From: WHSV01 sp050693935
GTDB lineage: Bacteria; Actinomycetota; CADDZG01; WHSQ01
DNA: 15,225 nucleotides
Assembly: GCA_050693935.1 (NCBI GenBank)
Contig: JBOGWU010000164.1
Location: forward strand, 1 to 15,225
Direction: 5' to 3'
Shown piece by piece: positions 1-6,767 of this stretch. Made by a program: the position numbers and the translations under genes. The notes below the pieces were generated by a model. The model searched no databases and was not told the DNA's origin. It worked only from the letters and a program-made list of their open reading frames with translations. Each line of letters starts with the position of its first letter. Position 1 is the stretch's first letter.

Positions 1-11
1 CGAGTTGGTAG
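1..11 (+). CDS. rpsN: 30S ribosomal protein S14 (type Z), last codons only
   Basis: The window opens with the end of a reading frame: partial codon, AGT (Ser), TGG (Trp), TAG stop at 9-11. Zinc-type S14 proteins characteristically end in Ser-Ser-Trp or Ala-Ser-Trp, and rpsN sits directly before rpsH in the spc operon. The stop lies 3 bases before the S8 start. The identification rests on two residues plus gene order, so the family is likely but the zinc type is inference. Confidence 0.65.
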
Positions 12-14
12 GCC

Positions 15-413
15 ATGAGCATGACCGACCCGATCTCCGACATGCTGGCTCGGATCCGCAACGCGTCGCGGGCCGCTCACAACGATGTGCTGATCCCCGC
101 CTCAAAGATCAAGGAGAGCATCGCCAAGATCCTGGTCGAGGAGGGCTACGTCGACGCGTACGAGCGCGTCACCGACGGTAGCCATCCGGCGATCAAGGTT
201 CGTCTGCGCTACTCCGAGGAGCGCCAGTCTGCAATCTCCGGCATTAGGCGTATTAGCAAGCCCGGCAGGCGCGTGTACCGCGGCGCAGGCGAGTTGCCGC
301 GCGTGCTCGGCGGCCTGGGAGTGGCGATTATCTCGACCTCGCAGGGCGTTATGACCGACAAGCAGGCACGTCGCAGCCGCGTCGGCGGCGAAGTGCTCGC
401 CTACGTCTGGTAG
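15..413 (+). CDS. rpsH: 30S ribosomal protein S8
   Basis: S8 is a primary 16S rRNA-binding protein of the small-subunit body. In E. coli it is also the translational repressor of the spc operon. The 132-residue product has the family N-terminus TDPISDMLARIRNA (about residues 4-17) and the highly conserved C-terminal half, with RISKPGRRVY near residues 79-88, LPRVLGGLGVAIISTS near 94-109 and the terminal GGEVLAYVW. Length matches actinobacterial S8. Two starts are possible: ATG at 15 gives an MSMTDP start like the MTMTDP of mycobacterial S8, while ATG at 21 has better spacing from the GGTAGG at 7-12. I keep 15 on homology grounds. It is a middle gene of the spc operon, 18 bases before rplF. 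Confidence 0.97.
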   Translation: MSMTDPISDMLARIRNASRAAHNDVLIPASKIKESIAKILVEEGYVDAYERVTDGSHPAIKVRLRYSEERQSAISGIRRISKPGRRVYRGAGELPRVLGGLGVAIISTSQGVMTDKQARRSRVGGEVLAYVW

Positions 414-431
414 TCGAGGAAGGTAGAAGAG

Positions 432-977
432 ATGTCTCGTATTGGACAAGCACCGGTGCCGGTCCCCGAAGGGGTAAACGTCAGCATCGTCGGACGTAAC
501 GTGACGATCAACGGTCCCCGAGGCGAACTTCAGCGCGCTCTCCCCGAGAAGATCGAGGTCAGTCACTCGGATGGCGAGCTGCTGGTGACGCGTACTACGG
601 AGCAGCGCGAGGTTCGCGCCCTGCACGGGTTGGTTCGCAGCTTGCTCAACAACATGGTCGTGGGCGTGACGCAGGGCTACGAGAAGCGCCTCGAGATCTC
701 CGGCGTCGGCTATCGTGCCAGCAAGCAGGGAAACGACCTCGAATTCCTGGTCGGCTTCTCGCACCCCGTTCGCAAGCCCGCGCCCGCAGGCATCGAGTTC
801 GAGGTGCCGACTCCCACGAAGATCACGGTGAGAGGGATCGACAAGGAGCTGGTCGGCCAGGTTGCTGCCGAGATCCGTTCGATCCGCAAGCCCGAGCCCT
901 ACAAGGGCAAGGGCATCCGTTACGAGGGAGAACGAATTCGTCGCAAGGCCGGTAAGGCCGCCAAGGCAGCGGGTTAA
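432..977 (+). CDS. rplF: 50S ribosomal protein L6
   Basis: L6 binds 23S rRNA near the sarcin-ricin loop and the factor-binding site. The 181-residue protein starts MSRIGQAPVPVPEGV, as in most bacterial L6, and contains two repeated alpha/beta domains (about 1-82 and 83-181). The family signature PEPYKGKGIRYEGE lies near residues 155-168, followed by the basic tail RIRRKAGKAAKAAG. ATG at 432 is preceded by GAGGAAGG at good distance. Typical length is about 177-180, so it is complete. The stop is 9 bases before rplR and both are clearly in one operon. Confidence 0.98.
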   Translation: MSRIGQAPVPVPEGVNVSIVGRNVTINGPRGELQRALPEKIEVSHSDGELLVTRTTEQREVRALHGLVRSLLNNMVVGVTQGYEKRLEISGVGYRASKQGNDLEFLVGFSHPVRKPAPAGIEFEVPTPTKITVRGIDKELVGQVAAEIRSIRKPEPYKGKGIRYEGERIRRKAGKAAKAAG

Positions 978-986
978 GAGGGCGAT

Positions 987-1340
987 ATGAACTCGAAGAA
1001 GAAGGTATTGGGGCGCAAGCGCCGTCACAACCGGGTGCGCAAGAAGATCACGGGCTACCCTGACCGGCCGCGCCTCGCGGTCTACCGGTCGAACCGGCAC
1101 ATGTACGCGCAGGTGATTGACGATTTCGCCGGTCGTACGCTCGTCGCCGCATCGACGCTCAAGGACGCGGGGGCGAACGATGATCGCATCGATGCGGCCA
1201 AGGCAGTCGGCGAGGCCATAGCCGGCAAAGCAAAGGACGCAGGAATCACCACGGTGACCTTCGATCGAGGAGGGTTTCGCTTTCACGGCCGGGTCAAGGC
1301 GGTCGCCGAGGGCGCCCGCGCGGGCGGACTCGAGTTCTAG
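987..1340 (+). CDS. rplR: 50S ribosomal protein L18
   Basis: L18 binds 5S rRNA and, with L5, docks it into the central protuberance. The 117-residue product has the basic N-terminus MNSKKKVLGRKRRHNRVRKK, the conserved RPRLAVYRSNRHMYAQVIDD stretch (about 28-47) and the C-terminal signature FDRGGFRFHGRVKAVAEGAR (about 93-112), ending GLEF as usual. The ATG at 987 follows GAGGG at 979-983 with short spacing. Length is normal for the family. It lies between rplF and rpsE, as in other spc operons. A long frame on the opposite strand across this gene is a high-GC shadow. Confidence 0.97.
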   Translation: MNSKKKVLGRKRRHNRVRKKITGYPDRPRLAVYRSNRHMYAQVIDDFAGRTLVAASTLKDAGANDDRIDAAKAVGEAIAGKAKDAGITTVTFDRGGFRFHGRVKAVAEGARAGGLEF

Positions 1341-1360
1341 TGCTCAGGAAAGAGGCGTAG

Positions 1361-1933
1361 ATGAGACGACCAGGTGGAGGCGGAGGCCGCGGCCGAGGCC
1401 GTGATGACGACCGGACGCAGTACGAAGAGCGGGTGGTCTCGATCAACCGCGTCGCCAAAGTGGTCAAGGGCGGGCGTCGCTTCTCCTTCACCGCGCTCGT
1501 GGTGGTCGGCGACGGCGCCGGTCAGGTCGGCGTCGGATACGGCAAAGCACGCGAGGTCCCCGCTGCCATCCAAAAGGGCATCGAGGAAGCGAAGCGGACC
1601 TTCTTCAGAGTGCCCATGGTGGGAGCGACCATCGTCCACGAGATCATCGGCGAGGACTCTGGCGGCGTCGTGCTGCTGAAGCCGGCTTCGCCGGGTACGG
1701 GCGTAATCGCCGGTGGCCCCGTGCGCGCGGTGGTGGAGTGCGCCGGCATCCGCGACATCCTGTCGAAGTCGCTCGGGTCCGACAATGCGATCAACATCGT
1801 GCATGCAACCGTGAAGGCCCTCCAGAACATCGAGACACCCGAGACGGTTGCCAAGCGGCGCGGGAAGACGCCCGAAGAGGTTGCTCCCGCCTACCTGTTG
1901 CGCGATGCGACACCCGCCTCGGCCGGTAAATAG
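1361..1933 (+). CDS. rpsE: 30S ribosomal protein S5
   Basis: S5 lines the mRNA entry channel with S3 and S4 and affects decoding accuracy and helicase activity. The 190-residue protein has a glycine/arginine-rich N-terminus (about 2-15), the double-stranded-RNA-binding-like S5 domain starting near ERVVSINRVAKVVKGGRR (23-40), the loop GVGYGKAREVPAAI (57-70), and the C-terminal domain with PASPGTGVIAGGPVRAV and the motif near ALQNIETPETVAKRRGK. ATG at 1361 is preceded by AGGAAAGAGG. The disordered N-terminus is common in actinobacterial S5; the rest matches the family closely. It is followed after 19 bases by rpmD. Confidence 0.98.
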   Translation: MRRPGGGGGRGRGRDDDRTQYEERVVSINRVAKVVKGGRRFSFTALVVVGDGAGQVGVGYGKAREVPAAIQKGIEEAKRTFFRVPMVGATIVHEIIGEDSGGVVLLKPASPGTGVIAGGPVRAVVECAGIRDILSKSLGSDNAINIVHATVKALQNIETPETVAKRRGKTPEEVAPAYLLRDATPASAGK

Positions 1934-1952
1934 CGGATAGGTAGAGGTACAG

Positions 1953-2135
1953 ATGGCGAAACTGAAAGTGACTCAGATCCGTTCGGCCCGAGACAAGGGC
2001 AGCAAGCAGCGCGGCACGATTCGAGCGCTGGGAATGAAGCGCGTGGGCCACTCGGTAATCCACGAGGACAGGCCCGAGATCAGGGGCATGATCACCGCGG
2101 TGAGCCACCTGGTGACCGTCGAGGAGACGAAATGA
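1953..2135 (+). CDS. rpmD: 50S ribosomal protein L30
   Basis: L30 is a small 23S rRNA-binding protein of the large subunit, present in many but not all bacteria. The 60-residue product begins MAKLKVTQIRSARDKGSKQR and contains RALGMKRVGHSVIHEDRPEI (about 25-44), both typical of bacterial L30. Its ATG follows GTAGAGG, and its last codons overlap the rplO start by four bases (ATGA), which suggests coupled translation. Length is the usual 58-61. Position between S5 and L15 is the standard order and supports the call. Confidence 0.96.
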   Translation: MAKLKVTQIRSARDKGSKQRGTIRALGMKRVGHSVIHEDRPEIRGMITAVSHLVTVEETK

Positions 2136-2620
2136 AGCCACACGAACTGAAATCTCCGCCGGGCGCCCGCAAGGCGTCGATGCGCAAGGGGCGCGGAGAA
2201 GCTGCGGGCAAGGGAAAGACGGCCGGTCGCGGAACCAAGGGCAGCAGGGCTCGCGGCGAGGTCCACATCTTCTTCGAGGGTGGTCAGATGCCTCTCGCGA
2301 GACGCACTCCGAAGCTCAAGGGCTTCACTCCTCCGAAGCGGAGGATCTTCGGCGCGGTGAACGTCGGCAGGTTGGACGAGCTCGATGGCAACGAGTTCGG
2401 TCCCGACGACCTGCACGCGGCGGGAGTCGTGCACAAGCGTGACAAGCTGATCAAGGTGCTTGGGAATGGCGAGATCAGCCGAGCGATAACGATTCGCGCC
2501 CATGCCGCCAGCGAGGCGGCGAAGAGCAAGATCGAGGCTGCGGGCGGGTCGATCGAGATCATCGACGAGTTCGCGGATCGCAAGAACACAAAAAGCCGTA
2601 GCAAGAAGGGAAGCAAGTGA
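2132..2620 (+). CDS. rplO: 50S ribosomal protein L15
   Basis: L15 binds 23S rRNA and is a late-assembly protein of the large subunit. The 162-residue product has the glycine-rich basic N-terminal segment characteristic of L15 (GRGEAAGKGKTAGRGTKGSR near 21-40), then GGQMPLARRTPKLKGF (about 50-65) and a C-terminal globular domain with GNGEISRAITIRAHAASEAA. The last dozen residues are Lys/Arg/Ser rich. ATG at 2132 overlaps the rpmD stop and has GAGGAG upstream inside rpmD. The stop overlaps the GTG of secY (GTGA), so the three genes are chained by 4-base overlaps. Confidence 0.97.
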   Translation: MKPHELKSPPGARKASMRKGRGEAAGKGKTAGRGTKGSRARGEVHIFFEGGQMPLARRTPKLKGFTPPKRRIFGAVNVGRLDELDGNEFGPDDLHAAGVVHKRDKLIKVLGNGEISRAITIRAHAASEAAKSKIEAAGGSIEIIDEFADRKNTKSRSKKGSK

Positions 2621-3915
2621 GCCTCCTAAAGGCTTTCGCCAACGCGTTTCGGGTCCCGGATCTGCGCAACAAGATCCTCTTCACCCTGACGATCATCGCC
2701 GTCTACCGGCTCGGCGCACACATCCCGACGCCGGGCATCGACGTCGAGGCCGCCCAGCAGATTGCCGCCGGTGGTTCTCCCGATGGCGTGTTCCAATTCA
2801 TCAACCTGTTCTCGGGCGGGGCGCTTACGCAGATGGCAATCTTTGCGCTCGGCATCATGCCGTACATAACCGCCTCGATCATCATGCAGCTGTTGACGGT
2901 GGTGATCCCCAAGCTCGAAGCATGGTCCAAGGAGGGCGAGTCTGGAACCAAGAAGATCACCCAATGGACCCGCTATCTCACGGTGGTCCTCGCGGTGTTG
3001 CAGTCGACCGGTATCGCCTTCCTGTTCAACCGCGGCGCCGATCAGCTCGGCTTTCCGCCCGGCACGCAGCTCATACCCGAGTTCACCGCACCCCGGGTTG
3101 CGCTGATCGTCCTGTCTCTGACCGCCGGCACCGCCTTCATCATGTGGCTCGGAGAGCTCATCACCCAACGCGGTATCGGGAACGGAATGTCGATCCTGAT
3201 CTTCGCTTCGATCGTGTCCACCCTGCCGGGTGAGTACTTTGCGATCTTCCAGCAGGAGTCTCTCGCGACCTTCATAGGCCTCGTTGCCATTGGAATCCTG
3301 ATCATCGTCGGAATCGTCACGGTGGAGCAGGGCCAGCGACGGATACCCGTGCAATACGCCAAGCGGGTGGTCGGGCGCAGGATGTACGGAGGCACGTCGA
3401 CCTACATTCCACTGAAGGTGAACCAGGCGGGTGTGATTCCGATCATCTTCGCTTCGAGCGTGCTCTACATCCCGACGTTGTTGCAGAACACGATCCAGAA
3501 CCAGGGAGTCCAGAACTGGATCTCGAACAACATTCTGAACTCAGGTGCCATTACGCACATGTTCATCTACGGGTTGCTCGTCGTGTTCTTCACCTACTTC
3601 TACACGGCCATCACCTTCAACCCGGTTGATGTAGCCGACAACATGAAGAAGTACGGCGGGTTCGTCCCCGGCATTCGTCCGGGGCGGCAAACGGCTGAGT
3701 ACCTCGACCGCATTCTGACGCGCATCACCCTGCCGGGCGCACTGTTCATTGCGGCCATCGCTCTGACCCCGAACATCTTCCTGGCCACCCAGGGCATCCA
3801 GCGACTACCGTTCGGGGGTACATCGATCCTGATCACTGTTGGCGTGACGCTCGAGACCATGAAGCAGATCGAGTCGCAGCTGATGATGCGCCATTACGAG
3901 GGCTTCCTCAAGTGA
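2617..3915 (+). CDS. secY: Preprotein translocase channel subunit SecY
   Basis: SecY is the pore subunit of the SecYEG translocon in the inner membrane, used by SecA for export and by the ribosome/SRP route for membrane insertion. The 432-residue protein begins on GTG overlapping the rplO stop. It has the amphipathic N-terminus followed by TM1 (about 20-34, VYRLGAHIPTPGID after it), the plug region, the signature ALGIMPYITASIIMQLL (about 76-92), further hydrophobic segments consistent with ten TM helices, the cytosolic loop RRIPVQYAKRVVGRR (about 241-255), and the C-terminal tail ending MMRHYEGFLK. Length and order match housekeeping SecY rather than accessory SecY2. Placement in the spc operon couples membrane translocon supply to ribosome synthesis. 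Confidence 0.98.
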   Translation: MSLLKAFANAFRVPDLRNKILFTLTIIAVYRLGAHIPTPGIDVEAAQQIAAGGSPDGVFQFINLFSGGALTQMAIFALGIMPYITASIIMQLLTVVIPKLEAWSKEGESGTKKITQWTRYLTVVLAVLQSTGIAFLFNRGADQLGFPPGTQLIPEFTAPRVALIVLSLTAGTAFIMWLGELITQRGIGNGMSILIFASIVSTLPGEYFAIFQQESLATFIGLVAIGILIIVGIVTVEQGQRRIPVQYAKRVVGRRMYGGTSTYIPLKVNQAGVIPIIFASSVLYIPTLLQNTIQNQGVQNWISNNILNSGAITHMFIYGLLVVFFTYFYTAITFNPVDVADNMKKYGGFVPGIRPGRQTAEYLDRILTRITLPGALFIAAIALTPNIFLATQGIQRLPFGGTSILITVGVTLETMKQIESQLMMRHYEGFLK

Positions 3916-3971
3916 TCACTCCGGTGCCTTACCTCGCCGAGGGCCTGCGAAAGCATCACGGGTAGGCATAC

Positions 3972-4613
3972 GTGGAACTAGTCATCCTGGGCCCTCAGGG
4001 GGCCGGCAAGGGAACGCAGAGCGCGCGACTCATCGAGAAGTACGACATCCCCGACATCGCGACCGGGGACATCTTCAGGGCCGCAATGAGGGATCCGGAC
4101 AACGAGCTCGGGGCGAAGGTGCGCGAATACGTGGACTCCGGCCGTCTCGTTCCCGACGAGCTGGTCATCAGGATCGTGCTCGGTCGTCTATCGGAGGACG
4201 ATGCCAGGGATGGATTCCTGTTAGACGGCTTTCCGCGCAGCCGGGGGCAGGCGGAAGCGCTCGACGACTTCCTCGCCAAACAAGACCGGCCGCTCGACGG
4301 CGCGATTGTCGTCGAGGTTCCCGAGGAGGTTTCGTTGCGCCGCATTCTCGGGCGAAGGGTCTGCTCGCAGTGTGGCCGCACCTACTCGACCAGCATGCCT
4401 CCGAAGTCGAACTGGACCTGTGACGCTTGCGGGGGAGAGGTCGTCGGACGCATGGACGACCAGGAGGAAGTGACGGTGCGCGAGCGTCTCCGCAACTACA
4501 GGGAAACGACGGTCCCGCTAATGAAGTACTACGAGCAGCACGGGGTTCTAGTGAAGATCGACGGGACCAAGTCTCCAGACGAGGTCTTCACCGACATCGT
4601 CTCTGCGCTCTAG
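3972..4613 (+). CDS. adk: Adenylate kinase, long zinc-LID form
   Basis: Adk is cytosolic and interconverts ATP + AMP and 2 ADP. The 213-residue protein has the P-loop GPQGAGKGT (7-15), the AMP-binding region TGDIFRAAMR (31-40), the DGFPR motif (85-89), and a long LID domain with four cysteines C131, C134, C150 and C153 in two CX2C pairs, expected to hold structural zinc. RMDD (160-163) and ERLRNY (171-176) supply conserved arginines. The start is GTG at 3972, with GGGTAGG at 3960-3966 as ribosome-binding site. It lies 56 bases after secY, the usual neighbour. Mycobacterial Adk has a short LID without these cysteines, so this longer form argues against a close mycobacterial relative. Confidence 0.97.
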   Translation: MELVILGPQGAGKGTQSARLIEKYDIPDIATGDIFRAAMRDPDNELGAKVREYVDSGRLVPDELVIRIVLGRLSEDDARDGFLLDGFPRSRGQAEALDDFLAKQDRPLDGAIVVEVPEEVSLRRILGRRVCSQCGRTYSTSMPPKSNWTCDACGGEVVGRMDDQEEVTVRERLRNYRETTVPLMKYYEQHGVLVKIDGTKSPDEVFTDIVSAL

Positions 4614-4630
4614 GAAAATCGAGGCCGCGA

Positions 4631-5386
4631 ATGGTCGACAAGAAAACCGCAGAGAACATCGCCTCGATCAGGCGCGCGGGGAAGATCCTGACAGACGTGT
4701 TAGATCGGCTGGAAGAGTCGATTCGCCCGGGGATCACCACCGCCGAGCTCGACGCTCTGGCGGATCGGTCGATCACCGACGCTGGAGCCGCCCCGAGCTT
4801 CAAGGGCTATCGGGGATTTCCGTCGGCGATTTGCGCCTCACCCAACGACGTCATCGTCCACGGCATTCCGGGCTCGAACGCGCTCCAAGAGGGCGACATC
4901 GTCTCGATCGACGTAGGGGTGTTCCACGAGGGTTGGCACGCCGATTCGGCCTGGACCTTTCCCGTGGGCGATATCGACCCGGTCGCCGCCGAGTTGCTAA
5001 AGGTCACCGCGGCCAGCCTCGACGCGGCCATCGATCAATGCCGTCCCGGTAACCGGCTGGGAGACGTCGGGAACGCGGTCGAGACCATGGCCGAGGCTAG
5101 TGGTTTCTCGATCGTGAGGGAGTACGCAGGTCACGGGATCGGTCGTCAGCTCCATGAAGACCTCTGGGTGCCCAACTTCGGGCCCCCCGGGCGCAGGGAG
5201 CTGCTGGTCCCCGGTATGACCATGGCGATCGAGCCGATGGTCAACATCGGCGGTCCCGATACCAGGATGCTGGACGATGGTTGGACGGTCGTGACCGCCG
5301 ACGGCTCGCTCTCCGCTCATTTCGAGCACACCGTTGCCATCACTCCGCAGGGGTGCGAGATCCTGACCCTGAGGAGCCCGAAATGA
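4631..5386 (+). CDS. map: Methionine aminopeptidase, type I
   Basis: Map removes the initiator methionine from nascent proteins with a small second residue and acts at the ribosome exit. From ATG 4631 the product has 251 residues. The metal-binding residues of type I Map are all present: D94 (SIDVG), D105 (HADSAW), H168 (GHGIG), E201 (IEPMV) and E232 (HFEHT); H77 in IVHGIPG is the conserved substrate-side histidine. No N-terminal zinc-finger or linker extension is seen. The open frame extends upstream to 4427, but that part overlaps adk and does not resemble Map; MVDKKTAENIASIRRAG is a standard N-terminus. A GAGG lies about 8 bases upstream. It is 17 bases after adk. Confidence 0.97.
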   Translation: MVDKKTAENIASIRRAGKILTDVLDRLEESIRPGITTAELDALADRSITDAGAAPSFKGYRGFPSAICASPNDVIVHGIPGSNALQEGDIVSIDVGVFHEGWHADSAWTFPVGDIDPVAAELLKVTAASLDAAIDQCRPGNRLGDVGNAVETMAEASGFSIVREYAGHGIGRQLHEDLWVPNFGPPGRRELLVPGMTMAIEPMVNIGGPDTRMLDDGWTVVTADGSLSAHFEHTVAITPQGCEILTLRSPK

Positions 5387-5423
5387 CCGCCCTCTCACGG
5401 GAAGAAAAACTGGTAAAAGGGCG

Positions 5424-5453
5424 TTCGACCAGGGTAGATAGGTCTGCTATTCT
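5424..5453 (+). promoter_or_regulatory. Candidate sigma-70-type promoter for infA-alpha operon
   Basis: A TTCGAC -35-like element at 5424-5429 is separated by 18 bases from TATTCT at 5448-5453. The -10 is preceded by TGC, giving an extended -10. The element lies in the gap after map, about 113 bases upstream of infA, where re-initiation of the translation and RNA polymerase gene block is plausible. The -35 is a weak match, so the extended -10 carries most of the call. Confidence 0.45.
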
Positions 5454-5476
5454 TGGCGGCCGGTCCGGATCCGACT

Positions 5477-5498
5477 CGCGCGCTCTCAGGGGTGCGCG
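5477..5498 (+). promoter_or_regulatory. Hairpin in infA 5' leader
   Basis: Bases 5477-5484 (CGCGCGCT) can pair with 5491-5498 (GGTGCGCG), giving eight pairs including two G-U, around a six-base loop. It sits downstream of the candidate promoter and would be in the infA mRNA leader. There is no U-tract after it, so it is not a classical terminator. Any regulatory role is inference. Confidence 0.35.
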
Positions 5499-5565
5499 TT
5501 GCAATGTGCTCACCTTGGGTTCGGAAGTCCGCAATCGAACAACGTCAGTGGGGTCGTAAACGCGC

Positions 5566-5817
5566 GTGGCAAAGAAGAACAAGGAAAAGGGCTCGAGCTC
5601 AGCGAAGGAAGAGGGCATCCAGGTCGAGGGCACCGTCGGCGAGACGCTACCCAACGCGATGTTCAAGGTCAAGCTCGACAACGGCCACGAGGTCCTCGCC
5701 CACATCTCCGGGAAGATGCGCATGCACTACATCCGCATTCTCCCCGGGGACAAAGTACTGGTGGAGTTGAGCCCCTACGACCTCACGCGCGGTCGTGTGG
5801 TGTTTCGCTACAGATGA
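5566..5817 (+). CDS. infA: Translation initiation factor IF-1, N-terminally extended
   Basis: IF-1 binds the 30S A site during initiation and helps IF-2 and IF-3. The 83-residue product is a single OB-fold with the core GTVGETLPNAMFKVKLDNGH (about 23-42), AHISGKMRMHYIRILPGDKV (45-64) and ELSPYDLTRGRVVFRYR at the end. IF-1 is usually 72-73 residues. The excess is at the N-terminus, where a Lys/Ser-rich segment (about 3-16) separates MAK from the core. The start is GTG at 5566, and the only purine-rich site is GTGGGG at 5549-5554, rather distant. It is the first gene after the map-infA gap and is followed after 13 bases by rpmJ. Confidence 0.96.
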   Translation: MAKKNKEKGSSSAKEEGIQVEGTVGETLPNAMFKVKLDNGHEVLAHISGKMRMHYIRILPGDKVLVELSPYDLTRGRVVFRYR

Positions 5818-5830
5818 TCGGGAGTCATAG

Positions 5831-5944
5831 ATGAAGGTTCGTCCGAGCGTCAAGAAGATCTGCGACAAGTGCAAAGTGATCCGTCGCCGTGGCCGTGTCA
5901 TGGTCATCTGCGATAACCCCCGACACAAGCAACGCCAGGGCTAA
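5831..5944 (+). CDS. rpmJ: 50S ribosomal protein L36, zinc-binding form
   Basis: L36 is the smallest large-subunit protein and binds 23S rRNA. The 37-residue product reads MKVRPSVKKICDKCKVIRRR, then GRVMVICDNPRHKQRQG. C11, C14, C27 and H32 form the zinc ribbon of the cysteine-containing paralogue; the zinc-independent paralogue lacks these. ATG at 5831 follows GGGAG at 5820-5824. It sits between infA and rpsM, the standard order. Confidence 0.97.
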   Translation: MKVRPSVKKICDKCKVIRRRGRVMVICDNPRHKQRQG

Positions 5945-5955
5945 GGAGTTCTTCA

Positions 5956-6336
5956 ATGGCACGTATAGCCGGAGTCGACATCCCCAGGGACAAGCGCCTC
6001 GAGATTTCCCTCACTTATATCTTTGGAATCGGACCCGCCAAGGCTTTCGAGACCTGTGTCGGTGCGAAGGTCGATCCGAGCACGCGCGTGCGCGACCTGA
6101 CCGACGAGGAAGTCGTCCGTCTGCGCGAGTGGATCGGCGACAACTACAGCGTCGAGGGTGACCTCCGCCGCGCCACCAATCAGAACATCAAGCGCAAGGT
6201 GGAAATTGGCGCCTACCAGGGTCTTCGGCACCGGCGCGGTCTTCCGGTCCACGGGCAGCGGACGCACACCAACGCTCGCACACGTAAGGGCCGCAAATCT
6301 GCTGTCGCCGGCAAGAAGAAGGCCGTCAAGAAGTAA
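5956..6336 (+). CDS. rpsM: 30S ribosomal protein S13
   Basis: S13 sits in the 30S head, forms intersubunit bridges and contacts P-site tRNA through its tail. The 126-residue protein starts MARIAGVDIPRDKRLEISLT, has the helix-two-turn-helix core with YIFGIGPAKA (about 21-30), and the signature GLRHRRGLPVHGQRTHTNAR (about 89-108), followed by a Lys-rich C-terminal tail that ends VKK. AAGGAG stands before the ATG. Length is normal. In E. coli the S4 operator lies just before rpsM; here only 11 bases separate it from rpmJ, so a control site of that kind is not evident. Confidence 0.98.
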   Translation: MARIAGVDIPRDKRLEISLTYIFGIGPAKAFETCVGAKVDPSTRVRDLTDEEVVRLREWIGDNYSVEGDLRRATNQNIKRKVEIGAYQGLRHRRGLPVHGQRTHTNARTRKGRKSAVAGKKKAVKK

Positions 6337-6371
6337 CCACTTTCTAACCAGAGGGCAAAGGGAGACAGAGC

Positions 6372-6767
6372 TTGGCAGCTCCAAAGAAAAAGACGAGGTC
6401 TCGTCGTAAAGAGAAGAAGAATGTCGTTCACGGCGTCGCTCATATCAAGGCGACGTTCAATAACACGATCATTTCGATCACCGATCCCGATGGGAACGTG
6501 TTGTCGTGGGCGTCAGCCGGCAACGTCGGTTTGAAGGGCTCGCGTAAGTCCACTCCCTTTGCCGCGCAACTTGCCGCCGAGGCCGCGTCGCGCCGCGCTC
6601 AGGAGCACGGAGTACGTCGCGTCGACGTTTTGGTCAAGGGACCAGGCTCCGGTCGTGAGACGGCGATTCGCTCGCTTCAGGCGACCGGTTTAGAGGTGAT
6701 CGGCATCAAGGATGTGACGCCGGTTCCGCACAACGGATGCCGTCCTCGCAAGAGGCGGAGGGTTTAG
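6372..6767 (+). CDS. rpsK: 30S ribosomal protein S11
   Basis: S11 forms part of the 30S platform near the Shine-Dalgarno helix and E site. The 131-residue product has a Lys/Arg-rich N-terminus, then NVVHGVAHIKATFNNTIISI (about 17-36), VLVKGPGSGRETAIRSL and the C-terminal signature DVTPVPHNGCRPRKRRRV. The start is TTG at 6372, preceded by GGGAGA; no ATG or GTG lies where the conserved MA(A)PKKK N-terminus begins. The stop TAG is directly followed by the rpsD GTG with no spacer. Confidence 0.97.
   Translation: MAAPKKKTRSRRKEKKNVVHGVAHIKATFNNTIISITDPDGNVLSWASAGNVGLKGSRKSTPFAAQLAAEAASRRAQEHGVRRVDVLVKGPGSGRETAIRSLQATGLEVIGIKDVTPVPHNGCRPRKRRRV

Noticed and set aside
102..1286. 394-codon frame on the minus strand across rpsH, rplF and rplR
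   Set aside because: Antisense to three unmistakable ribosomal genes; long opposite-strand frames are common in GC-rich coding sequence.
2502..3233. 243-codon + strand frame overlapping rplO and secY
   Set aside because: Out of frame with secY, Arg/His/Pro-rich translation with no family features; a shadow of a secure gene.
4427..4630. Upstream extension of the map frame
   Set aside because: Overlaps adk in another frame and reads as low-quality Arg/Gly-rich sequence; Map starts normally at 4631.
5383..5559. 58-codon frame between map and infA, starting ATGA on the map stop
   Set aside because: Third-position base use is less GC-rich than in neighbouring genes, the product is Arg/Ser-rich with no recognisable motif, and the stretch contains the candidate promoter and leader hairpin. 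I treat it as non-coding.
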